This document shows positions 25,601 through 35,767 of a stretch of DNA of 64,000 bases, in pieces (position 1 is the stretch's first letter; each line of letters opens with the position of its first letter). The DNA is from Owenia fusiformis (Eukaryota > Annelida > Polychaeta > Sabellida > Oweniidae): assembly GCA_903813345.2 (NCBI GenBank), contig CAIIXF020000002.1:17057467-17121466 (forward strand). The letters are read 5' to 3'. The notes under the pieces are model-generated. The model did no database searches and was not told where the DNA came from. It saw nothing but the letters and a program-made list of their open reading frames with translations. The position numbers and the translations under genes were made by a program.

Positions 25601-28600
25601 CAGGGGCGAATCTGGGAACCAACAAGGGTGGGGGGCAACTTTCTGGTCTGAAAAAAACTTCCACGCTTGCGCAGAAATAAAATTTGGGCCCCTAAAACCA
25701 AAAAGTGGGCCCAAATTTTGGCCTAAAATTAAAAAATAAGGCCTTAGAAGGTCCAGTTATGACCAAAAAAGCCCACTTTCTGGTCTAAAATCTTACGAGG
25801 ACGAAGTCCACTATTGCAATTCTTGTATTTCCAGGCCTTGAAATTGAGTATGCTGTCAAAGGCTTACTCCTGGTTGACGCTGACGTGGGTAAGTCTTCAT
25901 TTGTTTTTATTTGATGCAAAGATGACATAAAATCCTCGTGTTTTATTGCACGTAAGTCTTCATTTGTTTTTATTTGATGCAAAGATGACATAAAATGCTT
26001 GTTTTTTATTGCGCTTACATAATCGTGGCGAAAGTCTTCAAAAAGCTGGTCGTCACAAACGTCCAAAATGCTCTTAAATAAGTAACTAAAACTTTGCACG
26101 CTTCACAAACCGTTTATTCAAATGTACATGTAGGTCATCACAAACCCAAGCATATATGCACATGAACTTATGTGAAGAACATGACCGGTGTGTGTTCAAC
26201 CATGAATTTCTGTGATGTAAAGAGTGTAATTGGGTGTATTGGGTTAAATGACAGCTGGAATATGTATTTATAATGTTATTTCTACAGTCGGAATATTAAG
26301 TAAAATTGAAATAAGTAATAAATTGTACTCAATTTTGTGATGACTGTTCTATTTATTGATGATTGAGTGGGAATTATCAAGTAATGAAATGAGCATTTTT
26401 CGATAACAGTTATTGAGATTTAGTGCAACCATGGGCTTTCAACTATAGTTGAAAGCCCATGGTGCAACTGGTCTGATAAAGTTGTTTCCTAAATCGTTCC
26501 CAAAGTAACAGAATCAATGTTTTAAATCGAGGATACACACATTTAAAATAAGTATGGATATCTGTACGATGTATCCCAATGCAATCTTTCGTTTTGAATT
26601 CAATCCTTCAAGAAATTCAGTTTTGACACCAAGTAACTCACTTCATTTACAGACTAGCAGCCATTTGAACTACACTGATATCCAATACACATTGGTCAAT
26701 CTAACAACATTTGAACTGGTTGATAAGAACAGGATAGACTCAAGGTACCAGAATGCAGTAGTTGATGATGCATGGACTCTAATCTCGAACGCATGGAACA
26801 GTACAGTTGAGGAGAATGAGCAATGTCTGACGAATTGTGTAATAAACAAAGAACGTTTCATGTCAGCCATTAAAACGGTATACTTCCGGATACATACAAT
26901 ATGCTATATAGTAGTTTTAATAATTGATAAAAAAACATATCGATATCGAAAGATATAACATTTCGAAGCCACCAAAATGCTATAGACATCCATATGTCAT
27001 GCATGTATTTTCTAATACTGTTTAGTTTGCCTATATCTTAATTATAGGTCAATTTTAATGGCACAACTGGCCCAGTTGCATTCAACAAAAACGGTGGACG
27101 TACTGGTTTGGCCCTCAGTGTCATGTCTCTAAAGGAGTATGGGTTAAGTCAGGTATGTTGGTATATATACATGTAACTTATTTATTTATTTACTTACTTA
27201 TTTATTTCGCAAACGCATGACAATTCAAACAATTTTTAGTTGCTATATATTTTATTGTTGAATATGTCCAACCATTGGGCAAATCTAATTCAGGTCAGTG
27301 TATTTTGGAACCAAATGAACTGCATATCTACCCTTTGCAATCGTTTGAGCCCACGCCCAGTCAACCAGTCGCTAGAAGTACAATTTTCTACATGGTCATT
27401 TTTTCTGATATTATCGTTGAAACGATTTAGTTCTGAACATTGAATCATAACGTATTTTCTGCTCTGTGATGTTTTATAAAATGTCACCGCGGTGGACTTG
27501 AATTGATTAATGATGACCTTCTTGTGATTGCAGCCTGCGATGGTGGGTCTGCTAAACTGTTAACTGTAACTCATCTAAACTATTAATGTTGTATTACAAG
27601 TATGTTGGATATTTGCTGAGTTTTAAAAAATTTGACTAGACTAGATCATGGATATATATTTCAGATTGGAACTTGGACAGATAAATCTGGCGATGTAGAA
27701 GATCGACTTTTTATTGAACACGATGATAACCGTTCTAGAAGTCGTCCTGCGCGTCCGTTGGGATATGGCAAAGTTAAAGTGGTGACCCTGATTGTAAGTC
27801 AAGCCATTGTCTCATGATAAATGTAGCTGAATTATGAATAACTAGGCTTAGTTATGCCCAGAAGGAATGGGTCGATTTTCTAATTTATGTTACAGATTGT
27901 AATAAATATCTAACAGTATAGCATATAGGATTTCATTCTGTGTTTTCATTAACAGATACAAACAAGGCATCAATGCTACATGTATTCAGGTAACCATGAG
28001 CAAAATTATTGAATTTATACACATAACTGATTACCAATACAAATCATATAATTGTACTAAATTATTTTCCCAGGAACCGCCGTTTGTGATGCTGAAAAAG
28101 AATGCAGACCAACTTATTGGAAATGATAGATTTGAGGGATTCCTTATTGACATGCTGGCTGAAATGGCATCTATTAAAGATAAAGAGTTTGAATACGAAC
28201 TTTATTTGGTTCCTGATGGAAACTATGGCTCTCAAGACGACCAGGGAAATTGGAATGGATTGATAAAAGAGCTTATCGATGGGGTGTGTTGCTCTCTTTT
28301 CTCTCTTTACTCGATAATTGCCACACTAAAATATCAATATTAGCAGACAAAAATAAATTAGTTGACACCTTTGATTGTATATTGAATGTCAAAAAGTAAT
28401 TTCCGTAAAACACGAAATGAATTAATTGGGAGGTAGACATGACGTCCTAGACATATTTTCCTGGTAAATGGTGAATAATGAATGTATCACGCTCACATAG
28501 TTTATTTCATATCTCCTTGTCATGCAAACTCACGTCTCAATAGTGTCAGATACATGTAGGTCCAAATTGTAGCATTCAACTGTCTGAGCAAACATGTTTA

Positions 28601-29997
28601 CTAGGTTTTATTAAGCTTGTCGATACACTTGTAATTATTTATTTATTTCATTGTACTGTCTTTTATATTCAATTGTAGAATGCTGCAATGTGCCTGGCTC
28701 CTATTTCTATAACGTCAGATCGGGAAATTGTTATTGACTTTACTAAACCTTTCAAAGATCTCACATACAGTATCATAATACGAAAACCAGAGAGATCGTC
28801 GTCAATGTTTCAGTTTATAACCCCATTTTCTATAACCCTATGGGTGCTCATGGCAACGTCTGTTGTCGTCGTTAGTGCAGTCATGTTTATCTTAGACAAA
28901 AAGGTCCCCAACAACAGCAATAGCCCGGATGACCCTCGTTTTGATCTTAAAGAAAGCAGCTGGTTTGCCTACACGTCATTGGTCGGATTTGGACCAGAGG
29001 TGTTTCCGAAATCTATATCAGGACGAATTCTAGCTTCGTTTTGGTGGTTTTTCTCATTAATCTTGATATCATCGTATACAGCTAATCTAGCAGCATTCCT
29101 GACTGTCAGTAAGATTGACACTTCGATCAACAACCTGGCAGATCTAGCAGCCCAGAGCAAGTATGGATACGGGACGGTGAAAAATACCTACTGTGAGTCG
29201 TTCTTCAAAAATTCGGATATCGATTACCTTCAGAAAATGTGGGCATACATGAAAGAGATATCCCCATCGGCGAGAGTCGCCAATACATCGCAAGGTATTG
29301 CGAAAGTAAAGGAAGGCAATTATGCCTTTTTGTTTGATACTCCTATATTGGAGTATGTAATGTCACAGGAGTGTGATACGCTGGTTGTTGGAAAGCCGTT
29401 TAACAGACGCGGGTATGGCATTGGCGTCCCATTACGTGCGTCGTACAGAGACGATCTGTCGACTGCTATACTTCATCTACAGGAAGATCAAACCATCTCC
29501 ACATTAGAAACAAAGTAAGCATCGATATTATTTCTTCTTTCTTTACGTTTCAATGGGAAATCATGACTCGAGTGACTTTGACATTTATTCGCTTACTGGC
29601 CTGTCAACAATGTGACTTATCCTATAGCCTGGTACTTAATTATTCTGTAGACGCCTAAAACTCTTGACCTTATGGTAGCAAAAATCCTGCAATGTACTGA
29701 AAATAGCAATTCCGAAAATAAATGTCTCAACATCAATATGTTTACTAAATAAAATAAAAATACCATTTCAGGTGGTGGGAAACGACATCTAAATGTGAGA
29801 AATTTGAAAGTTCCAATATGGCGGGAACAGAATCTTTGCAAATTGAAAATATCTCTGGAATATTCTACGTACTTCTTGGAGGCATACTTATTGCAATAGT
29901 TGTCTGTATATTCGAATATATTCACCTAAGACGTCGTCGTGCTAGGAAGGAGACAGAACCAAAAGTAGGTGATGGCGTCAAAAGTTTTCCTTCCTGA
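16623..29997 (+). CDS. Ionotropic glutamate receptor subunit (AKDF class, delta/phi-like)
   Basis: Eleven exons join in phase: 16623-16716, 21180-21341, 22021-22263, 25333-25505, 25835-25888, 26653-26877, 27048-27152, 27665-27793, 28074-28283, 28679-29514, 29772-29997, giving 818 aa. Residues 1-25 are a signal peptide; about 26-390 the amino-terminal clamshell (ILVLGP-like ITLVLGPYNVAYVMAAEDIRIPYLSVG). The first ligand-binding half starts near EPPFVMLKKN (396) and includes APISITSDREIVIDF (Arg480 equals the glutamate-receptor carboxylate Arg). M1 is about 514-537, the pore loop 560-577, M3 ends SYTANLAAFLTV (598-609), the second binding half is 610-745, M4 772-795. The tail is short and Arg-rich. 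M3 motif and topology are diagnostic of a cation channel at the cell surface. C-terminal half resembles delta receptors (GYGIGVPLRASYRDD). Atypical: Gly568 at the Q/R site, Thr-Tyr-Cys (635-637) in place of Gly-Ser-Thr, Asp685 in place of Glu, so glutamate may not be the ligand. Subfamily is inferred. Confidence 0.96.
17555..17662 (+). repeat. 120-bp dispersed repeat, copy 1
   Basis: GGCATTAACATGCAAAAATG, then CACCACCTGTCATTTG, CAGACGCCGATCGCC and CACAAAAAAGTTTGAGACT. Related copies lie at 32978-33112 (reverse), 36283-36425 and 39208-39325. Family unknown; probably a small non-autonomous transposon. Confidence 0.75.
18659..18735. repeat. Nested hairpin with a perfect 20-bp palindrome
   Basis: Outer arms GGTCAGTATCAA / TTGATACTGACC enclose a perfect 20-bp palindrome at 18686-18705 (GTAACCTTCGCGAAGGTTAC). 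It lies in intron 1 of the receptor gene. Confidence 0.8.
19486..20115. repeat. Imperfect inverted repeat, about 630 bp
   Basis: Arms pair from about 19486 (TCTGACTTTATTTCCAATGC-like) with 20115, through ACCAATGGGAAATGG / CCATTTCCCATTGGT, to a short loop near 19805. Arms are diverged but alignable by eye. A MITE of foldback type is likely; no terminal duplication was found. Confidence 0.65.
20905..21060 (-). mobile_element. Probable tRNA-derived SINE
   Basis: On the minus strand, GTGGGTTCGATCCCCAC (20959-20975) is a good T-arm and RNA polymerase III B box, with TTAGTATGTT about 50 bases upstream as a possible A box. No complete tRNA cloverleaf forms, so it is not a tRNA gene. Body extent is approximate; no A-tail or target duplication was confirmed. 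Confidence 0.45.
21418..21822. mobile_element. 405-bp MITE with long terminal inverted repeats
   Basis: Starts TGCCCGCGGTGCAAG and ends CTTGCACCGCGGGCA. The inverted repeats continue imperfectly for about 75 bp, including CCCCAGGTATCAC on the left and GTGATACCTAGGGGG on the right. It sits in intron 2 of the receptor gene. No coding potential; target duplication not identified. Confidence 0.75.
23470..24515. mobile_element. Element with CAACGTCAGATTCC ends, interrupted by another
   Basis: GAAACGGCAACGTCAGATTC near 23469 is matched by the reverse complement around 24495-24515 (GAATCTGACGTTTCCGTC), and both are followed inward by TCACAAATG-type sequence. The mariner-like element at 23767-24376 lies between them, so one short element appears to have inserted in another. 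Located in intron 3 of the receptor gene. Confidence 0.55.
23767..24376. mobile_element. Mariner-like MITE (610 bp)
   Basis: Left end CAGGGTGTTCCGAAAGTATG follows TA at 23765-23766. The right end is its imperfect reverse complement (CATACTTTCGGGACACCCGC); the right TA has decayed to CA. CTAGGCAGACATAT is shared by both ends. No transposase frame. Sits in receptor intron 3. Confidence 0.75.
25889..26014 (+). repeat. 63-bp tandem duplication copying a splice donor
   Basis: GTAAGTCTTCATTTGTTTTT at 25889 is repeated at 25952, the second copy ending ATTGCGC. The first copy begins exactly at the donor of receptor exon 5, so a second identical donor sequence follows 63 bases later. Confidence 0.85.
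26428..26463. repeat. Perfect 36-bp palindrome
   Basis: A perfect self-complementary sequence centred on AACTATAGTT with outer ends ACCATGGGC / GCCCATGGT. It lies in receptor intron 5. Confidence 0.9.
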
Positions 29998-30085
29998 AAG
30001 AGTCTGCTGAGTTTGTTCCACGGTTCACAGATTAGACGTTCACGTGACATGCGTGTTGCTTCAGCAATTCATTTTTATTTATTAG

Positions 30086-30145
30086 GTTACCCCGGCCCCA
30101 GCTCCTGGAAAATCTGTTTCTGCTCTTAAATCTTTAATATTTTAA
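30086..30145 (+). CDS. Possible alternative last exon of the glutamate receptor
   Basis: The codon for Lys808 (AAA ending at 29964) is followed by GTAGGT, a good donor. A good acceptor (TTTTTATTTATTAG) ends at 30085. Splicing would replace the 10-residue end VGDGVKSFPS by 19 residues (VTPAPAPGKSVSALKSLIF) ending at TAA 30143-30145. Both ends share the AATAAA at 30192. Whether this splice is used cannot be told from the DNA. Confidence 0.4.
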   Translation, partial: VTPAPAPGKSVSALKSLIF

Positions 30146-30191
30146 AATCAACCACCGAAACTACATTTTACTTTCTTGAAACAGATATTTG

Positions 30192-30197
30192 AATAAA
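30192..30197 (+). terminator. Poly(A) signal of the receptor gene
   Basis: AATAAA 195 bases after the main stop codon and 47 bases after the alternative stop. Confidence 0.5.
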
Positions 30198-30199
30198 CA

Positions 30200-31086
30200 A
30201 TTATCAGAATGTCCCAAAATGTACCGAGATGAACAAAAAATAACTCTGAGAGTGAGAAAGATATTCTTGAAACTCTGTCATCTGAGAGACAATTTAATTT
30301 TTTCATAAACATCTACTTTTCACCTGGTAACTTTATTTAGCTGTAAAGAAAAGCTTGTTGTAAACCACAACCCGTACATGTATTTCAATGTTGCACCTAC
30401 GAAAAACTCTGTAAGTGATGAAGGATTATTCTTGAATTCATTTATTTGCGGCTCGGTCTTTCGACATAATGAGCCACAGACAATGAATTATAATAGATTA
30501 TTACCCATTTTCCATGCTTGAACTTATAGCATTCGGTACCGCATCGATCATGATAAGGTGATCTATAGAGCACCTAAATTTCTCAGGAAGTCATAATTCA
30601 TAACTATGAATTTTATCTGCTAATTGAAAAATAACTTTTCTTTATCATGTTCAACTTTTAAGATGAAAGAAAGATAATCATTCCAGCTTCATTTGGGTAC
30701 ACATTTTTTGGAACAACTTGTAATTAAATGGTCCATTTGCGAGTCGTTTTAGCCAATAAAAGAACCGACTTTGTTATTTTTTCTCTTCATAGCACTTATT
30801 TGGGTTCGATTGTACGCAAATCAAATATAGCATAGTTGTTTTAGTTTATACACTGTTTGCATTTTCGTAATTTTTGTAGATATTAAGTTGTTTAAATTAA
30901 TATAGATTTGTTTGCTTAATTATTTTTTACTATGTAGATACAAAAATTGGTAGGAAACCGTAATAGAGTATAAAATCCATAGGCAAGCATATTATAGTAT
31001 TTCATCTAACAAATTTTAACGACCATGACTCTAGCTTTGAAACATTAACATATTGAACATAGGCGTAGATTTATAGCAGTATAATT
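30200..31086. other. Non-coding stretch after the receptor gene
   Basis: AT-rich; no gene or repeat recognised. Confidence 0.4.
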
Positions 31087-31982
31087 ACACGTCGCACGAA
31101 ACTGGGGACAATTAGCGTAACATTATGGCGTCAAAAAACAAAACAAAACAATGAGCAGTATAGGGCGCAAACAGCCTTACAACGTCAAAAACGACAAGCG
31201 TCACATTTTTTACAAGTTTAGTCAACCTAAAAATAAAATACTTTATCCTTATCTAATCATTACAAAATTTACAGGGTAGCAAGATCTCGAGGACAATATG
31301 TTTTTGAATTTTGAAAAACGGTCAAGAAATCCACTGGGGGCGTTAGTAAAAATTGATATGTATGGAATTTGTGGTAAAAAATCGATGCGTCACATTTTTC
31401 AAGTCTCGAAAACCAGCTCTTATTTTGATATTATTTGCAAAATAAACAAACCGGTTATTGTTTTGTAAATTTCGCCATGACAATATTGTGCAGTTAAATT
31501 TTCTTTGAAATCAGACCTAAATTAGAAGGTTAAATGAAGGTAAACTTGTTGCTTGTCCCATTCGCCTTCAAAACCTTACACAATTTTGAAAATTTTAAAA
31601 GCGTTCGTATAAGATAATTTGAAATGTAGCCGTTAAGCAATTGTGACGTCATAAATGCAAATGTTCCATTGAATAAATTGTGAAATTTAAGTGGGATTTT
31701 GATCATTATTTCAAAAGTTATCTCAATTTCCACGAGCCCTGTAAGCGTAAAGTGTTACGTCTTACAGCGTATTGGACGATGTCGGAGTATATTTAACTTT
31801 AAAAATGTGTTGGATCCCATCAAAATTTTGAAGGAAAAATAATTTCATTGAAATGCGAATAAAAAATACTTCAAAATGATATGTAAAACACATAGTTGGA
31901 TTTTTAAATAAGGCAGAGATTAACGTTCAAAGCTGAGATAAGCCCGCATTTCCCGAATTGTCCCCAGGTCCGTGCACGTCAT
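31087..31982 (+). mobile_element. 0.9-kb non-autonomous element, copy A
   Basis: Imperfect terminal inverted repeats: left CACGTCGCACG..CTGGGGACAATT, right AATTGTCCCCAGGTCCGTGCACGTC. Nearly the full length recurs in reverse orientation at 44322-45228 with high identity. No coding potential. It abuts the mariner-like element that starts at 31988. Confidence 0.8.
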
Positions 31983-31987
31983 AAATA

Positions 31988-32940
31988 CAGTGTGACACTA
32001 AAAATGCCACCCACTATTTTGGAATAACTCAGAAATTAAGGAATCTTCATGATGTTTTATGTGCTCAATGTAGAAAAGATTGATATACTTGCATAGCATC
32101 AACAACTTTGAAATTAAGAGATTTTCTTTGGAGGCATGCTCTGACACAAAATTACTCAAAACTGTGCATCGGAAAATCTTTAGAATTTATCTAGTAAGCG
32201 AGTCAGTTCATCAAAGGACATGTTGGAACGAAATAGCATACAGTATACAACATTTTCTTAGACCTTTCAATATTATACCTCTACAAAAGAAATTTTGGCT
32301 GATTTAACAAAAAGTATTCAAAAAGTTAAAACAAAACCCCCCAAATTAGATAAAAATTAAGATCAACCTTTTTGTTCATTAACAGAAACTTTTTTAAAAC
32401 AACCAACCATTACAATATTGAGAGACCTAAACATGTTGTGTTTTTGTCATTTTGTTCCAATGAGGTTCGGATAGATGTTTAATTCCATCCCGAACAAGTG
32501 ATACATGTACCAAGAACAAAAGAAGTGTCTGATGTGTTTTCTTAGACATATTTTTTCAAATTATATTGTTACCATTCAAAAGATGACCATTAAATTGACA
32601 ATGTGTAAAATTTTCCAATTTTTTGACGACTGGTTTAAAAGAAAAGTGTGTTCAAAAAGTTCAGCATATCGATACCAATCCCCCGATAAAATTATTTAGA
32701 AGTCCCAATTTCAGAAAATTATTTTTTTGAAAATTTGTGAAGATTTCACCGAGAGCAAACCTGGACGGAAAATGTGATATCTCTAAATCTGAAAGTTGTT
32801 GATGCTATCCAAGTACAAAAATCTTTAATCCATTGAACATTCTATTTATACAAAAATATCAAGTACATGTAGATTACTAAATTTTTGAGAAAGTTACATG
32901 TATTCCAAAATAACTGGGTGCCATTTTTTGTGTCACCCTG
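31988..32940. mobile_element. Mariner-like MITE (953 bp) with TA target
   Basis: CAGTGTGACACTAAAAATGC at the left and GCCATTTTTTGTGTCACCCTG at the right form inverted repeats of about 38 bp; TA flanks both ends (31986-31987, 32941-32942). The inner part 32395-32690 matches 8580-8885 (reverse) and 9005-9300. No transposase frame. Confidence 0.85.
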
Positions 32941-32977
32941 TATTTGTAAAATCATACTGATTTGATCATGACTTTTA

Positions 32978-33112
32978 TGCCACCACCAGGAGCGGTGACA
33001 CATTGTTAAAGTCTCCATTTTTTGTGGACGGTGTTCGGCAATCGGTACGTGGGGATCGGCGTCTGTAACAAATGCCTGATGGTGACATTTGTCATGTTAA
33101 TGCCTTGTTTAT
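32978..33112 (-). repeat. 120-bp dispersed repeat, copy 2
   Basis: Reverse-orientation member of the family at 17555: CCACCACC, AAAGTCTCCATTTTTTGTGG, GATCGGCGTCTGTAACAAAT, ATGTTAATGCCTTG. It follows the mariner-like element by under 40 bases. Confidence 0.75.
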
Positions 33113-33370
33113 GATTACAGTTCATTTAATTTAATTTATCTTAGTATGTTTATTTAATATTATTTCCAGAGTTGTAAGGATAACAGACGCCCAAATTCGG
33201 CAGTCTATGTCGAAAGTCCCTCGGTGTTTAGACATATTAATGGTGACTCTCACTTGGACCACAAATAATGCATGTACGTGTATGTTGAATAGAGTAATGT
33301 AATGCATAAAGAATGCTGCAAGGTGTGAAGAGCGTGACGATTTTTGAACACGTTTACATATAAAGTCACC

Positions 33371-33823
33371 CTGTGGGTGTAGTAAGATCAGACATTAATA
33401 CCATGTGGCCTGTGGGCATAGTAAGATCAGATATTAATACCATGTGGCCTGTGGACGTAGTAAGATCAGACATTAATACAATGTGGCCTGTGGGCGTAGT
33501 AAGAGCAGACATTAATACCATGTGGCCTGTGGGCGTAGTAAGATCAGACATTAATTAATACCCTGTGGTCTAGTGTGGGCGTAGTAAGATCAGACATTAA
33601 TACCATGTGGCATTTGGGCGTAGTAAGATCAGACACTAATACCCCGTGGGCGTAGTAAGATCAGACATTAATTAATACCCCGTGGCCTAGTGTGGGCGTA
33701 GTAAGATCAGACATTATACCATGTGGCATTTGGGCGTAGTAAGATCAGACATTAATACCATGTGGCCTTTTGGCGTAGTAAGATCAGACAATAATTCCCT
33801 GTTGTCGTAGTAAGATCAGACAG
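33371..33823. repeat. 39-bp minisatellite, about 12 copies
   Basis: Consensus begins GTAGTAAGATCAGACATTAA and continues TACCATGTGGCCTGTGGGC. The first five copies are regular 39-mers; later ones vary in length (shortened, or with ATTAATTAA and CTAGTGTG inserts). Because 39 is a multiple of three, both strands stay open for 61 codons; these are not genes. Confidence 0.95.
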
Positions 33824-33829
33824 AAAAGG

Positions 33830-34811
33830 TTATCTACTTGGAAACCTTGCAATAAAATATTTGATACGTATTATTTGTGCCAGGACACATTATTGTAAAT
33901 GGATGAGTTTATGTACATAAAAGGCAGAGGTTATATCAACGGACATTGTACATATAAATAACAAATTATTATACTATATCTGATACTTGTATTATATCTA
34001 GTATGCATATATTGCAGATCCATATACTATCGTTATAATATTTAAGGAATAAAGAACGAGATTTTAGGATTTATGGCGTAATATATGACCGAAAATTTTA
34101 TTCTGTTCATTGTTAAAAGACCGAAATCGCGTAGCGATTGAGGTCTTTGGCAATGGCCAGAGTAACATTTGAGGTCATATATTTGACATACATCATAAAA
34201 TCGAGGTCTTTGTTAAGATTCTAATATGATAAACAGACAAGAAACACAACTACTTGCATTTAAGAATTTTAGTGGTCATACATACTCCAATATAGACCAA
34301 TAAATCAATTGTTCTAACCAGAGTGACGTCACGTATCATATTAGAATAGTTATTATTAGACACATGTTAATAATAAGTACGATTTATAATGTGACATACT
34401 ATGAACAATACCAACACGATGCACTATACGTGAACAATGTACACACGGGGGTGTACATATCATGCGACATCCCCCCCCCCTAATAAGTTTTTCAACCGGA
34501 TAGAGAATCAAAATATCAAAGAATTGTTGTGGGCGATAATAGAGTGAAATTAGGAATAAATAAAGATACAAACTTTATACATTGTCAAATGGCGGCGGGC
34601 ACCGCAAGAAGCCATTGTGGATTATGACACAAAGGATTATCTTAGACATTCAACAAAGCGCCTCGCAAAATGTCTACTTGTTCCTGTTTGTAGCCTGTTG
34701 AGTTTGCGTTTTGTATATTTGACAATTCGATTGGTATTTGTCAACCAAGAGATAATAATACGTTCCTCATTTGTGAACGCCTATTGACCAACGCTTTGTT
34801 ACATGGCACTG
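33830..34811. other. Non-coding stretch
   Basis: No gene seen. A C-tract at 34470-34480 and AT-rich sequence. Confidence 0.4.
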
Positions 34812-35053
34812 GCAGGGGCGTAGCCAGCTTTCAGTCAGGGGGATGCGATCACCAAAAAATTCTGTGTCAAGGGGGATGCGATCGTGCCATAAGCAACCCC
34901 CCAAAAAATGTTTTTTAAGATTTGTTTTGAATTTTACAAAAATTGATGCAACTTCCATCAAAATTGAGCAAGACGCTTCAAGACGCTTTTTTTGGAAGGG
35001 GGTACGATCGCATACATCGCACCCCCCCCCCCCCCCCCCGGCTACGCCTATGC
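34812..35053. mobile_element. Short MITE with GGGGCGTAGCC ends
   Basis: Left GCAGGGGCGTAGCCAG, right CCGGCTACGCCTATGC, with CTGG on both sides. GATGCGATC/GATCGCAT motifs repeat inside, plus a C17-type homopolymer before the right end. About 242 bp, no coding potential. Confidence 0.65.
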
Positions 35054-35767
35054 TGGTGTTTCAGTTTAAGAACGCTTCCCCATAGAAACAGTACTTATGT
35101 AGGCCTTCGAAATTATATTGAAATGTTAAAACGCAAATGGACTAGTATGAAAGACTTTACTAAAATGTATCAACCAACATACAATTAACATGTATAAAAT
35201 AAAGAATGTAAAGTATATCTTATGCTGTTGCTTTATCGAAAAATGTGCAGAATCATCAAACTGCAAGATCTTTCGAAGTGCATAGTGACCCAGAACTCAT
35301 GAGACTTTTTAATGGAGATGATTTGAGGGCATGTCATGAAACTTAATAACGCATATTTTTAGAAATAACATATTTATTGAGAGGAGGTCCATGGTTAGAT
35401 GGAAGGAATTTGAAAATTATTTGAAACAATTTGTGGCCACAGATCCAGTTTTGCGGATCCGAACTATTCCAACGTGTCCATCCATGCTGTAGGTCTTAGA
35501 TCATCCATGGATTGGAAATAAACGTATTTGATTTTAATTCCTAAAAATCGTATCTGTTCGTAATTGAATAAATGTTCAATTTCTTAAAAAAAAGATAAAT
35601 CTCCTAAACACCCTGTCATCTAATTCATTTACTATTTTGAACCAATCACAAGCTGTACAGGACCGAAATTATCGAGCCTATTGAATTGCACTGACTCTGT
35701 AGAGCGTGAGTCATTCATACCATTTGTTTTCAGAACGTTTCAGTTGGTGGTTCATTCTCCGTAGGAT
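35054..35767. other. 3' flank of the Dispatched-like gene
   Basis: Convergent intergenic region; no gene seen. The minus-strand AATAAA at about 35772-35767 overlaps the stop codon of the Dispatched-like gene; no better downstream signal was found by eye. Confidence 0.35.

Noticed and set aside
26554-26652. Upstream extension of receptor exon 6 (start at 26554)
   Set aside because: The acceptor CATTTACAG before 26653 keeps phase with exon 5, and the extra residues have no place in the family fold.
33371-33823. CRISPR-like regular array
   Set aside because: Units are contiguous 39-mers with no unique spacers, in an intron-bearing eukaryotic genome; it is a minisatellite.
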